Assembly (NCBI GenBank): GCA_045616225.1
Contig: JAZLGI010000042.1
Location: 5,422-69,421 of the forward strand
Direction of reading: 5' to 3'
DNA from: JAZLGI01 sp045616225
GTDB taxonomy: Bacteria; Spirochaetota; Spirochaetia; Sphaerochaetales; Sphaerochaetaceae
Length of the DNA stretch: 64,000 nucleotides
Shown: piece by piece, positions 42,559 through 52,508 of the stretch
Position numbering within the stretch: the first letter of the stretch is position 1
Layout of the letters: each line of letters opens with the position of its first letter
Notes under the pieces: model-generated
Told to the model about the DNA's origin: nothing
What the model saw: the letters and a program-made list of their open reading frames with translations, nothing else
Databases searched by the model: none
Translations under genes and position numbers: made by a program

Positions 42559-45138
42559 ATGAACGACTGCCCACTTACAAGAGACCTTACAAAAGACCTT
42601 ACAACAGAACAGGAAATATACAAGGCAATGGAAACAAATATACTGGTATTCTCAAGCCAGATAGTTGCAGACAGTTACGTCTATTCCTGTGCAAAGAAAA
42701 ACGGAAGTGCATTCAAAGACAGGGCAATCTCGTGGGACAGATTTAGAGAAAAATTTTCTCAAATACCAAAAGAGTTCACACAGGCAGATGACACAGACAA
42801 AAGCCTCTTTGTGAAATACTGGTCAGAGCATGACAAAGAAAACTTTGAAAAACTACGATACTTTGCAGATTTCTCCTACAAAGAGGCCATACCAGCCTTT
42901 AAACGAAGCATAGCAAGACAAGTAAGCCAACTCTGCACAGCATACGAAAGCTCGGACACAGTCAAAGAAGAATTGTACAACCAAAACCCGTCAAAAGAAC
43001 TAATGAATGACATACACCTCATAGTTCTGGCATACAGAGAATACCTCAAAAACCACAAACTCTACGACCTTAACCTCATAACCCCAAATTTCCAAGAAGC
43101 CCAAGACTACGTCCTTGTTTTCCCGGAGACCTTCAAAGACCCCCATGTCAAACAAGCTGCAAAATACTGCAGACAAATTAAAAACCCAACAAAACAAGAC
43201 CCGTTCTTTGGATTTGAGATTTACAACAACAGCGTATCGGAAATACGCAACACAATGCGAAACATAAGACAACTATTGCAAGACGGAACAAATCCGTCAG
43301 ACATAGCAATAAGCTGTTCAGATTTGGAAACATACAGACCATATCTGGAATACGAAGCACACATAAGAGACATAGAACTGGAGTTTCAGGACGCAAGACC
43401 ATTGTCCCAACTGCCCCCGGGAAGATTCATAAAACTCTTTTTCAATGCAAGAAAAACAAGGGGAGACTACCGCTCACTCAGAGCATTTATCCTTGACACA
43501 ATGGTTCCTTTCAAAGACAGAGAGACATATCCTCAGATAATCTCAGAAGCAAACAAATTAAAAATTGCAAATGCACCCTTTGAAATATGGCTTGCAAAAC
43601 TCCAAAAAGAAAAAAATGAAGAAATAACAAATGCATTTCAAAGACTTGTTGAAAACTTTGACAACTTTGACGGACAAATCCGGACAGACAAAGTCTCAGA
43701 AGCCCTCATGACATTCTCAAAAGCAGTTCTGGAAGATAAATATTGGACTACTACAGATGAACAAATGCCAAACGGAACATTTGCCGCAGTCTTTGGTTCC
43801 TGCATAGACGAACTCAAAAAACTGGAAACAAAATCCCCAAACCTTGGCAAAGAAGAAATAATAGAACTCTATGAAGAAGTGCTGGATAACGTAAAATATC
43901 TGGAAAACAGAAAAACCATGGGACTTAAAGTGTACAACTTTCCGGTAAGCTGTGGGCTTTGCATAGAACACCACTTTGTCTTGAATCTCTCAGACAAAGC
44001 AGTTGTCTGCTATAGAGATTCGTATCCGTTTATACAAGACAGAAACAGCCCTGCCAAAGAAGATATAGGACATGAAATATTAAAAACATACCTACTTTCA
44101 AATGCAGTCCTAAGCGGCTGTGAAGAAAGCTTTTCAGGACCAATGGTTATGCCTACAGAGTTTCTGGAAAAAGGCAGAAACCTGTATAAAACCAAGCAGC
44201 AAGACAGCTTTGACAATGAAGGACTTACAGACTGCATAATGCCTTATGCACAAAAAGAAGGCTTTGAAAGAAACAGAGACATCTGCAGCAATTATTCAGA
44301 CAAAGAAGAATTCGCAAAACCTCTTCTGCCGTTTAATATGAGTATATCAAAAATAAAAGATTTTGAACTATGCCCGTACAAAGTTTATGCATCAGACATT
44401 TTGAAACTCAAAGAAGAAAAGTATGAACTAAAAATGGAAGACCCTGCTACAGTTGGAGACATACTTCACAGAACAATTCAAAGAGCGCTTAAAGAAGCAA
44501 AGAGCATAGAAAAAATAAGCCTCAAAAGATTAAATGAAATACTTAAATACGAAATTTACGTTGTATATGCAAAGAGAAATGATGCTCCGCCAAAACACTA
44601 TCTGGATCATATCTACAAGACCTATGAAAAAAGCATAGGAGACTTCTTAAGTGCTTTTGAAATGCTGAACAAATTTGAATTTGACTCTATGGAAGAAGAC
44701 ACAAAAGGAAGCATACAACACGGAAATGTCGTTTATCACGGTAAGGCAGATTTGGTTCTTAAAAACCAAGAGCGGGATTATGCCGTAATAGATATGAAAA
44801 AAGACGACACAAAATACTACAAAGCTACGAGCTTGGAAAAAACAAGCCTTCAAGTTGCAATGTATTCAGATTTGTTGGAAACAAACCCAAATTACGGAAA
44901 AACTCCTGTTTTTGGCGGATATTATTCATTCAAAAACTCAAAACTTCACCGTGTTTGGCCCGGAGGAGGAAAGAAAGAAGTCTGGGACATAGAATTGGTA
45001 AAACAAGATAAGAATGAAAGACTTGAAAAAATCTCACAAAAAGTTGCAGATGCAGATTTCAAAGCCCATACAGATTCTGAAACATGCAGAACCTGTCCTT
45101 ATAAAACACTTTGCAGGGGAGGTTATGAAATAAAATGA
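42559..45138 (+). CDS. addB: AddB/RexB-like helicase-nuclease subunit
   Basis: An 859-residue protein. The N-terminal two thirds resembles the degenerate helicase-like part of AddB (no clear Walker A, SISKIKDFELCPYKVYA entering the nuclease). The C-terminal nuclease has GDILHRTIQ (His), GKADLVL (Asp), AVIDMKKDD (Asp-x-Lys) and four cysteines, one in FELCPYK and three in CRTCPYKTLC, expected to bind a [4Fe-4S] cluster as in AddB. With AddA it processes double-strand DNA ends for recombination. Shorter than Bacillus AddB (about 1,160), so it is a diverged version. It overlaps addA by 4 nt. Confidence 0.82.
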   Translation: MNDCPLTRDLTKDLTTEQEIYKAMETNILVFSSQIVADSYVYSCAKKNGSAFKDRAISWDRFREKFSQIPKEFTQADDTDKSLFVKYWSEHDKENFEKLRYFADFSYKEAIPAFKRSIARQVSQLCTAYESSDTVKEELYNQNPSKELMNDIHLIVLAYREYLKNHKLYDLNLITPNFQEAQDYVLVFPETFKDPHVKQAAKYCRQIKNPTKQDPFFGFEIYNNSVSEIRNTMRNIRQLLQDGTNPSDIAISCSDLETYRPYLEYEAHIRDIELEFQDARPLSQLPPGRFIKLFFNARKTRGDYRSLRAFILDTMVPFKDRETYPQIISEANKLKIANAPFEIWLAKLQKEKNEEITNAFQRLVENFDNFDGQIRTDKVSEALMTFSKAVLEDKYWTTTDEQMPNGTFAAVFGSCIDELKKLETKSPNLGKEEIIELYEEVLDNVKYLENRKTMGLKVYNFPVSCGLCIEHHFVLNLSDKAVVCYRDSYPFIQDRNSPAKEDIGHEILKTYLLSNAVLSGCEESFSGPMVMPTEFLEKGRNLYKTKQQDSFDNEGLTDCIMPYAQKEGFERNRDICSNYSDKEEFAKPLLPFNMSISKIKDFELCPYKVYASDILKLKEEKYELKMEDPATVGDILHRTIQRALKEAKSIEKISLKRLNEILKYEIYVVYAKRNDAPPKHYLDHIYKTYEKSIGDFLSAFEMLNKFEFDSMEEDTKGSIQHGNVVYHGKADLVLKNQERDYAVIDMKKDDTKYYKATSLEKTSLQVAMYSDLLETNPNYGKTPVFGGYYSFKNSKLHRVWPGGGKKEVWDIELVKQDKNERLEKISQKVADADFKAHTDSETCRTCPYKTLCRGGYEIK

Positions 45139-48100
45139 AAGACTTAATAGACTTCTGTAAAGAAAACCATTTGAATGTTCAGTCAACAGACCCTCAGTGG
45201 AAGGCAATCTGCAGTGACACCAACACTGTTGTATCTGCAGGTGCAGGAACAGGAAAGACAACGGTACTGTCTTTTAGATTCTTAAGAATTGTTGCAGAAA
45301 GAAAAGCAAAACCAAGTGAAATACTTACAATTACCTTTACCAGAAAAGCAACGGCTGAGATGAAAAGCAGAATCTACATTCTTTTACAGGATGCCTATAA
45401 AAGAGGCATTATCACAGAAGATGATTTAAAAGACTTTTCCAATTCCACAATATCAACAGTAGACAGCTTTTGTTCTGAGATAGTAAGAAAGAACTCTGTA
45501 AGTGTTGGCGTTTCCAGAGATTTTACAATGCTCTCAGAAGAAGAAAACCTCATCATAGTTGAGACCATAGTAAATGACCTACTAAAACAGTATGAAGAAA
45601 CTTTTGCAAAACTTCTTACATATTTTAGCATGAGTAATATCCTGCAAATCTTTGAAGATATTTCTGTATCGTGCCTTAACATAGCCAAGCCTTTTGACAA
45701 AGAAGAACAAACAGAAAGATTAAAACAGTACCTCTACGGCAAGCACAGTGAACTTGTTCAGAAAGTAAGAAGGGACATAGATTACATTCTTCCTGCCCTG
45801 GAATTAAAGCAAGATAAAAAACAAGCCATAGATAACATATATAAATATATAGAAAGCAATGAAATACAAGCTGTAAAAGCAATAAACGAGAACTGGGATA
45901 GCTTTAAAAACATAAGAAAAGACAACGGTCTCAAAAATTTAATAAAGGAAGATATTACACAGACAATTCCTGCCTGCATACAGGGCTTGAACGATATAGC
46001 CTTTATGGAACAGCTCACAGAACTTGTAAAAGTTTTTGAGACAAAACTGTTTGAAAAGAAAAGGGAAAAAGGGCTGTTGTCATTTGAAGACATAATGCAA
46101 CTTACCCTAAAAATTCTCACAGAAAACAAAGAGCAGAGACAATTTTACAAAAAAGCCTTTAAGTACATCATGATAGATGAATTTCAGGATAACAATGATG
46201 ATTATAGAAAACTGCTCTTTCTCCTGTCAGAAGATGAAAACAAACTTGCAGATAACAGAATTCCAAATATAGAAGAGCTTAGTACAAATAAAATTTTCCT
46301 TGTTGGAGACCAGAAGCAAAGCATCTATAAATTCCGCGGGGCAGAAGTAGATGTCTTTAAAAAGATGACAAATCTTTTGTGCAGAGAACCAATAGAGTTA
46401 AAGAAGAACTGGAGAAGTGAACCTCAGATTATAAATTTCTGCAATGATGTCTTTAATAAGATTATGGATAACAAGATGCAGAAAGAGTTTGAAGCAGATT
46501 TTTCATCTCTGGAAACAAGAACTTCAAAAGTTGAAAACAGCCGCATCACAATCTTGAAAGCTCCTGAAAATGAACAGGAAGCTGTAGCAAGACTCATAGA
46601 CAGAATCTGCAGTCAGGACAGTTCATACACCGTTTATGATGACAGTAAAAAAGCAACAAGAATTCCAAGGTTTGACGATATAGGCATATTGCTCAAAAGC
46701 AGCTCTTCACAGGGGAAGCTTGAGAAAGCGTTAAACTCGCATAATATTCCGTTTACAGTTACAGAACCAAAGACCCTAATGAAGGAAGCATTGGTAAATG
46801 ACTTTTACAGTGCCCTCATGGCAGTTTTAAATCCTAAAGATATGATTGCCTATGCATCTTTCTTAAAGTCTCCTTTCTGCTGTGTAAAAGACAAGGATTT
46901 ATCAGAAACTTTACAGGCAGAAAGACCCGCAATACTTGAAAACTTAAAAGCAATTCTCACAAATCAAGGGCTAATTGCATCTCTGACATATCTTTGGAAT
47001 GACTGCGGATACAGATCTTACATACAGTCATGCAGAAGCACTTCTTCCTATTCACAACATTTTGACTGGCTGTTTTCCATTGCATGTGACTTTGAGAAAG
47101 AAGGAAAAAGTATAGTTGAGTTCACAGATTATCTTAGAAGTTTCTTTTCTGATGAATTTAAAAAACTGCCTCAGCAAACTGTGTTTGAAGAAGAAACACG
47201 GGGTGTTCAGATAATGACAATTCACAAGTCAAAGGGTTTGTCTTTCCCAATTGTAATAGTATGCGGATGTGATGCAACAAGGGGAGGCGGATTCTTCCAA
47301 CCGGAGAACACTGTCAAACAAGGTTTCATTTCCATGAGGTATGCAAACATTGAAGACAGCCTAAGAAACCCTGTTGAAATACTGGAAAAGCCACTGGAAG
47401 AAGAAAAAGAAGATGCAGAAACAAAAAGAGTTCTTTATGTTGCTGCCACACGTCCCAAGAACCACTTGTTTTTTTCGGCCTCTGTGATTAAAAATGACAA
47501 TTCAATGATGGGATATCTTGCAAACGCTCTTTCTTTAAGCGATGAAACAGAAGCCGGCATTTACAAAAAAAACGGTTATGATTTGGAAGTTCTCATAGAT
47601 GATTGCCCTTTTGAAGAAAGATTGCAAATTCAAAGGGAGAAATCACAGATTTTGGCAAAAACCGTGGAAATTGCAAAGCCAATAGAGAAAGTCTCCGTCA
47701 CTTCGCTTGAGGAAGATATACCACAAACAGGGGTCAAATTACCGGCACTGGAAAGCGACTGCATTCTTGAGAAGTACAACATAAGCAACATCTTTGGAAC
47801 AAGAGTTCACAGCATTCTTGAAGCCTCAATTACAGGCAATGAAGAACAGGCTTTTGACTATCCAAAGGAAATTACGCAAGAAGAAATCACTGTTCTTGAA
47901 CGGGATTCACACAGACTTGCAGACAACTTCCTGCAAAGTAAAATGTACATTAACCTCAAAGCCCAGGGCGCAAAATTTGAATGTGAAAAGCCACTTGTCC
48001 TCTATCTTAAAGACCAAAACCAAATGGCAGAAGGCAGAATAGACCTCCTTTGCATGCTTAACGACAGCATTGTAATCATAGATTTCAAGACCGATAGATA

Positions 48101-48221
48101 CAAAACAAATTCAAAGCATTTTACACAGTTGGAGCTTTACAAAACTGCAATAAAAAAAATGCCGCAGTACAAAGACTGCAGCATTTCAACAGAAATAGTT
48201 TATCTTAGGGATTTTCTGTAA
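45135..48221 (+). CDS. addA: AddA-like ATP-dependent exonuclease/helicase subunit
   Basis: A 1,028-residue UvrD/RecB-type protein: SAGAGTGKTTVLSFRFL (Walker A), IMIDEFQDNNDDYRK (Walker B), LVGDQKQSIYKFRGAEVDVF, VQIMTIHKSKGLSFPIVIV and VLYVAATRPKNHLFF cover superfamily 1 helicase motifs. A C-terminal RecB-like nuclease follows with AEGRIDLL, VIIDFKTDRY and QLELYKTAI. It forms the AddAB recombination nuclease with the upstream product. The 3' end overlaps the convergent beta-helix gene by 17 nt. Somewhat shorter than Bacillus AddA (about 1,230). Confidence 0.9.
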   Translation: MKDLIDFCKENHLNVQSTDPQWKAICSDTNTVVSAGAGTGKTTVLSFRFLRIVAERKAKPSEILTITFTRKATAEMKSRIYILLQDAYKRGIITEDDLKDFSNSTISTVDSFCSEIVRKNSVSVGVSRDFTMLSEEENLIIVETIVNDLLKQYEETFAKLLTYFSMSNILQIFEDISVSCLNIAKPFDKEEQTERLKQYLYGKHSELVQKVRRDIDYILPALELKQDKKQAIDNIYKYIESNEIQAVKAINENWDSFKNIRKDNGLKNLIKEDITQTIPACIQGLNDIAFMEQLTELVKVFETKLFEKKREKGLLSFEDIMQLTLKILTENKEQRQFYKKAFKYIMIDEFQDNNDDYRKLLFLLSEDENKLADNRIPNIEELSTNKIFLVGDQKQSIYKFRGAEVDVFKKMTNLLCREPIELKKNWRSEPQIINFCNDVFNKIMDNKMQKEFEADFSSLETRTSKVENSRITILKAPENEQEAVARLIDRICSQDSSYTVYDDSKKATRIPRFDDIGILLKSSSSQGKLEKALNSHNIPFTVTEPKTLMKEALVNDFYSALMAVLNPKDMIAYASFLKSPFCCVKDKDLSETLQAERPAILENLKAILTNQGLIASLTYLWNDCGYRSYIQSCRSTSSYSQHFDWLFSIACDFEKEGKSIVEFTDYLRSFFSDEFKKLPQQTVFEEETRGVQIMTIHKSKGLSFPIVIVCGCDATRGGGFFQPENTVKQGFISMRYANIEDSLRNPVEILEKPLEEEKEDAETKRVLYVAATRPKNHLFFSASVIKNDNSMMGYLANALSLSDETEAGIYKKNGYDLEVLIDDCPFEERLQIQREKSQILAKTVEIAKPIEKVSVTSLEEDIPQTGVKLPALESDCILEKYNISNIFGTRVHSILEASITGNEEQAFDYPKEITQEEITVLERDSHRLADNFLQSKMYINLKAQGAKFECEKPLVLYLKDQNQMAEGRIDLLCMLNDSIVIIDFKTDRYKTNSKHFTQLELYKTAIKKMPQYKDCSISTEIVYLRDFL

Positions 48222-50469
48222 CAGTAACTGTGACAGAAGCTTCTTTATTACTTTCATCTGCTGTTTTTGCTGTTATTATTGCAGTTCCAAGAGACTGAGC
48301 CCAGAGGTTTCCGTTTTTGTCTATCTTTACTACATTAGAGTCTGAAGAACTCCATAATACGTTCTTATTTGATGCATAAGAAGGATTAATTGTAGGTGTA
48401 AGTCTCTTATGATTATCTGTCTTTAACTCAAGTACTATTCCGTTCTGAAGACCATGATTATCACAAAGTGTCTTTTCCTGACTGCAATATGCAGTTATCT
48501 TGTAAGAACCGCCTACATATTCCCAGATATGCTCATGAGCAGCAGAAGTACTTAACCAAACTGTTCTTGGACTATGAATATGGTTTGTATTCAAAACTTC
48601 TTTTCCGTCTGCAGTCCAGTCTTTTGTTCCGTCACAATAGATAATGCCAACTTCTGAAAGATTATCTGCAACAGAATGTTGTGAATCATAAAGAAGTGCA
48701 TTTTCTCCCACAAGTATATCACTTGAATAATTACTGTTCTCTGTAGAAACAGAAACAAGTGAATCTCCAATCATGTGCTGTGAATAATCTATAAGCTGAT
48801 TATTTGAAAGATAAATGTTTGCATGCGTGCTTGTGTTTACAATAAAGTTTTTGTTTACATAAGGTCTTCCGTAAACAGATATCTTACAAGTATTGTCACC
48901 GGATGTGATTACTCCGCCGCTTTTGACAGTATTACCTGTAATCTCTCCTCCCATTAAGTTCAAAGAACTGTTACTGTTTAACCTAATAAGACCCCTGTTG
49001 CCGGTAAGATTGCTTATCTTTGCTCCAGGTTTTATTGTAAGAACAGAACCGTTGTCTATGTAAATGATACCGTCTTCTTCTCCGGTAATATTCTGCATAG
49101 AAGTTCCGTTATCAAGTGTCAATGTAGAACGGTTGGAAGTAATATAACCTGTATTTCCGTAAGAGTTGCTTCCTCCGTCCATGACAATATTTCTGATTAC
49201 AACCTTTGAACCAATTCTAAGTGAGAATGCAGGGCCTATGAGTTTCTTGCCAAGTCCGTCTATTCTTATATCTCTTCCAATCATATCTATTGGTGAACTC
49301 TGCTCAATATCTGTAAGAAGCTTAATTGTAACATTATCTGCTCTTACTTCACTATTTGCCTTTCCAATTGTTTGAAAAGGATTGGCAAGTGTACCGTCTC
49401 CTGTTGTATCATTGCCGTTGGATGCAACATAGAAGTCCTGATAAACAATCCAGTTATAAGTCTTGCCGTCATGAATTTCGTTTATCTCTTCTATATAACA
49501 GCTATCTTTTGCCAAAAAACTAACAGAAGGTTTTTCTATGAACTTTCCTCCTGAGATTTTGAAATTACCCGTTTTCTGAAGTGAGTTGTAATAACCGCTT
49601 TCTATATATACTGTTTCTCCTTCTGAATATACTGTACCTGTGACTGTCATATCCTGAAGTCTTAACGAAGCACTTGGGTCTGTTCCGTTTGCATAGATAT
49701 TTCCGTTGACTTTTCCGTTTCTGAATGTTACTTCTCCGGAAGTATTGTTTGCATAAAGCTTGTTTGTATTGTCAGTTGTTATAGTATAACCGGAAAGGTC
49801 AAAAAGCCTGCCTGGTGCAGATAATGTTGCACTTGAAGTGAGTTTAAGGTCTTTTAAAAGAATAATCTGTTCATTTCCGCTGTAATTTGCCTGTGCAAAG
49901 TCTTCCTGAATTGTAGAGTAGCACTTCCAGCTTGTTCCTTTTCCCAAAATGGCAGGAGCAGGAGCACCAACCCAGCCGGAAATATTGGAATTAGGGTTAA
50001 CACTACCGTTTTCCCTGTGAAGGTCACTAACTGCTGTTCCGTTGACAAGCCAGGACTGTGTTGTTCCCAAATAGAAGGTTCCTGAAACATTAACATTACT
50101 GATAACAAGAACACCGGTATCATTTTCATTGGTATCGATATGTGCAATACTTCCGTTCTTTATTATAAGTGCAGAGTTTTGTCCAACACCACACCAGTTG
50201 CCACTTGTAGCAGTATTTGAATTTATGAGTTTTCCGTTTAAATCCAAAGTTACAAGACAATTCTTTGGAACAGAAAACCAATCTCCGGTACGCTGGTTTC
50301 CTACCTGAATATTAACATCATTTAATAGCTTTACAGTATCTCCGTCCTGAACAACAGAATTAAGCAGATATAGCATATCTTCCTTTGTTGCAGCTTCGTA
50401 AATTGTTGCTGCAAATAAAGATAAGCTTATTAAGAGCGTAATAGCAATCATTAAAAAGATTCTTTTCAT
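48205..50469 (-). CDS. Large exported protein: parallel beta-helix-like region with C-terminal Ig-like (Big_2) domain
   Basis: A 754-residue protein with a signal peptide (MKRIFLMIAITLLISLSLFA). The bulk (about 30-620) is rich in short Gly/Asn turns and strand-like segments (SALIIKNGSIAHID, LTLDNGTSMQNITG, SSLNLMGGEITGNTV), the look of a right-handed beta-helix surface protein. The last 90 residues match a bacterial Ig-like group 2 domain (VLWSSSDSNVVKIDKNGNLW, GTAIITAKT). The ATG at 50469 has GGAGG 6 nt upstream. It is probably surface-exposed and adhesive; no catalytic motif is seen. Confidence 0.75.
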   Translation of the reverse strand: MKRIFLMIAITLLISLSLFAATIYEAATKEDMLYLLNSVVQDGDTVKLLNDVNIQVGNQRTGDWFSVPKNCLVTLDLNGKLINSNTATSGNWCGVGQNSALIIKNGSIAHIDTNENDTGVLVISNVNVSGTFYLGTTQSWLVNGTAVSDLHRENGSVNPNSNISGWVGAPAPAILGKGTSWKCYSTIQEDFAQANYSGNEQIILLKDLKLTSSATLSAPGRLFDLSGYTITTDNTNKLYANNTSGEVTFRNGKVNGNIYANGTDPSASLRLQDMTVTGTVYSEGETVYIESGYYNSLQKTGNFKISGGKFIEKPSVSFLAKDSCYIEEINEIHDGKTYNWIVYQDFYVASNGNDTTGDGTLANPFQTIGKANSEVRADNVTIKLLTDIEQSSPIDMIGRDIRIDGLGKKLIGPAFSLRIGSKVVIRNIVMDGGSNSYGNTGYITSNRSTLTLDNGTSMQNITGEEDGIIYIDNGSVLTIKPGAKISNLTGNRGLIRLNSNSSLNLMGGEITGNTVKSGGVITSGDNTCKISVYGRPYVNKNFIVNTSTHANIYLSNNQLIDYSQHMIGDSLVSVSTENSNYSSDILVGENALLYDSQHSVADNLSEVGIIYCDGTKDWTADGKEVLNTNHIHSPRTVWLSTSAAHEHIWEYVGGSYKITAYCSQEKTLCDNHGLQNGIVLELKTDNHKRLTPTINPSYASNKNVLWSSSDSNVVKIDKNGNLWAQSLGTAIITAKTADESNKEASVTVTVTENP

Positions 50470-50560
50470 ATGAACCTCCACAGGCAGACTTTCTCCGCAT
50501 TATGAAAAATAATAATAAAGAGACTGCGACAAACCTGCGACAAAGAAAATTTAGAAGTTG

Positions 50561-50717
50561 CTCTGGACTTAATTTTTTAGGTCCAAATTGCAATTCTCTG
50601 ATTTTGTACTGAAATTTTTGAGTCCAAATTGCAATTCTCTGATTTTGGACTGAAATTTTTAAGTCCAAATTGCAATTTTCTGTTTTTGGACTGAAATTTT
50701 TAAGTCCAAATTGCAAC
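50561..50717. repeat. 41-bp tandem array, four units (repeat family R1)
   Basis: GTCCAAATTGCAA starts at 50581, 50622, 50663 and 50704, an exact 41-bp period. Each unit joins GTCCAAATTGCAATTCTCTG to TTTTGGACTGAAATTTTTAA with minor variation. GTCCAAA pairs with TTTGGAC, so each unit can form a 7-8 bp hairpin with a 15-nt loop. It lies between divergent genes. It has no spacers and is not CRISPR. Confidence 0.9.
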
Positions 50718-50737
50718 AAACCTTTGGTAAATACAGT

Positions 50738-50766
50738 TTGTACCCAAAAGCCAAATACTGTAAAAT
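50738..50766 (+). promoter_or_regulatory. Promoter of aroA (leaderless candidate)
   Basis: TTGTAC at 50738-50743, 17-nt spacer, TAAAAT at 50761-50766. The ATG at 50773 coincides with the expected transcription start; no Shine-Dalgarno. Confidence 0.5.
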
Positions 50767-50772
50767 GTGAAT

Positions 50773-52506
50773 ATGAGCAAGACTTTAGACAAGGCTGAGA
50801 TTCTTGGCCCTATTACTATTCCGGCATCAAAAAGCCAGACAATAAGAGCACTTTTGGTTGCTTTGTTTGCAAAATCCAAGAGTATACTTCATAATCCTTT
50901 AATTTCATCAGATACAGAAAGTTGCATAAAACTTTGCAAACAGATGGGAGCAAAGATAGAGGTTAAGGACAATGTTCTCAAAATAGACAGTTCAGGTTTT
51001 GATTTTGAGGAGACATCTCCTCTTGAGATAGATTGCAACAACAGTGGTACAACACTTTTCTTTGCCACTGCACTTGCTGCGGTTCTTAAGAGAAAAATAA
51101 CCTTTACAGGAGATAAAAGCCTTCAAAGCAGAAGTGCGTTGCCTCTTTTAAACAGCCTTGAAGACCTTGGAGCAAAAACAGAGCATGATGAAAACGGCAA
51201 TGCTCCTTATAGTGTTTTAGGACCAATGAAGGGAGGAAAGACAACTATAGAGTGCAAGACCAGTCAGTACTTGTCTGCATTGCTTTTTGCATGTCCGCTC
51301 TTGCCAAATGATACAGAAATAAGCGTTCCTCTTCTGTTTGAAGAACCGTATGTTAAAATAACACTTTCATGGTTGGACAGTCAGAAAATCAAGTACCGGA
51401 CAAATGAGAATTTCTCAAGTTTTACAATTTACGGGAATCAGAATTATCACGGTTTTGAATCTGAAATATTCGGAGACTTTTCTTCTGCCGGTTATTTCTT
51501 CTGTTCTGCAGCTATAACAGGGGGAAGTGTTACTGTAAACGGTCTTGACCCTTTTGACCCACAAGGAGACAAAGGAATCTTGTCTGTTCTCAGAAAAATG
51601 GGATGTAGGATTCAGTGGTCAGGCAACAGTGTAAAAGTTTCCGGGCCAAAGAAATATCTGGAAGGCGGAACCTTTGACATAAATGCCATGCCTGATGCCC
51701 TTCCTGCATTGGCAGTCTGTTGTTGTTTTGCAAAGGGCGGGGCAAGTCTTGTCAATGTTCCTCAAGCCAGACTTAAAGAGACAGACAGAATTTCTGTCAT
51801 GGCAAGAAACCTGACAAAACTTGGTGCAAAAGTTTCAGAACTTCCTGACGGTCTTGTCTTTGAGCCAATAACAGAATTTAAGGGAGCGCAGGTAGACAGC
51901 TGTCATGACCACAGAATTGCAATGGCAATGGCAGTTGCAAGTCTTGCATCTTCTGACGGGGTCACTATAAGAAATTCAGCCGCAGTTAAAATGACTTTTC
52001 CATCATTTTTTGAGCTGTTTGACAGCGTGAGGAAGCCAATGAATACAACAAAAATAATATGTACTTCTACTACTGAGAATCTTGCCAGACAGCTTGCAGA
52101 CAAAGAAGCAGAAATTTTCTTTGCAAAAGATGTCCTTGAAAACCCTCAGATAATAGGTGAGTTTACCAATCTTGGATTTGTATTTGAGAGAACAAAACAA
52201 GAGGTTCCAAAAGATATAGTTGCTTGTATCGGTCTTTTGGGTAATTATGAGATTTCTAGTTTGGAGTATCTTTTCACTGTGGTAAGGGCAGACAAACCGG
52301 GAAAGAGTCTTAGAATTGTTGAGCTTTTGGCTGCCAGAGAGAAGTGTGCTGTGTCGTACAGTGCTTTCACTCCGTCAGATGATTGCGAGAAGACAAGGGA
52401 AATCAGGCGTGAGTTGGACGACAGAGAGATTAAGCTTCCAAAGTTTATTCTGTTTATGGGAACCTACATGTGCCTCAAATTCAAAAAGAAACGGGAAAAT
52501 GTGTGA
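50773..52506 (+). CDS. aroA: 3-phosphoshikimate 1-carboxyvinyltransferase (EPSP synthase) with unexplained C-terminal domain
   Basis: A 577-residue protein. Residues about 1-420 are EPSP synthase: PASKSQTIRALLVALFA, DCNNSGTTLFFATALAA, FTGDKSLQSRSALPLL, KETDRISVMA and DSCHDHRIAMAMAVA. This is the shikimate-pathway step joining PEP to shikimate-3-phosphate. About 150 extra residues follow, beginning near TTKIICTSTTENLARQLADK; I cannot assign them to a family, and they do not show a shikimate kinase P-loop or a complete chorismate mutase. Start at ATG 50773 rather than the in-frame GTG at 50767. rimO begins 2 nt after the stop. Confidence 0.9.
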   Translation: MSKTLDKAEILGPITIPASKSQTIRALLVALFAKSKSILHNPLISSDTESCIKLCKQMGAKIEVKDNVLKIDSSGFDFEETSPLEIDCNNSGTTLFFATALAAVLKRKITFTGDKSLQSRSALPLLNSLEDLGAKTEHDENGNAPYSVLGPMKGGKTTIECKTSQYLSALLFACPLLPNDTEISVPLLFEEPYVKITLSWLDSQKIKYRTNENFSSFTIYGNQNYHGFESEIFGDFSSAGYFFCSAAITGGSVTVNGLDPFDPQGDKGILSVLRKMGCRIQWSGNSVKVSGPKKYLEGGTFDINAMPDALPALAVCCCFAKGGASLVNVPQARLKETDRISVMARNLTKLGAKVSELPDGLVFEPITEFKGAQVDSCHDHRIAMAMAVASLASSDGVTIRNSAAVKMTFPSFFELFDSVRKPMNTTKIICTSTTENLARQLADKEAEIFFAKDVLENPQIIGEFTNLGFVFERTKQEVPKDIVACIGLLGNYEISSLEYLFTVVRADKPGKSLRIVELLAAREKCAVSYSAFTPSDDCEKTREIRRELDDREIKLPKFILFMGTYMCLKFKKKRENV

Positions 52507-52508
52507 CT

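Noticed and set aside
42559..48221. Phage-defence locus built from RecB-like nuclease and helicase
   Set aside because: Gene order, 4-nt overlap, Fe-S cysteines in the first gene and paired nuclease domains fit a housekeeping AddAB system better than a defence island.
50561..50717. CRISPR array
   Set aside because: The 41-bp units are contiguous with no unique spacers, and there are no cas genes in the window.
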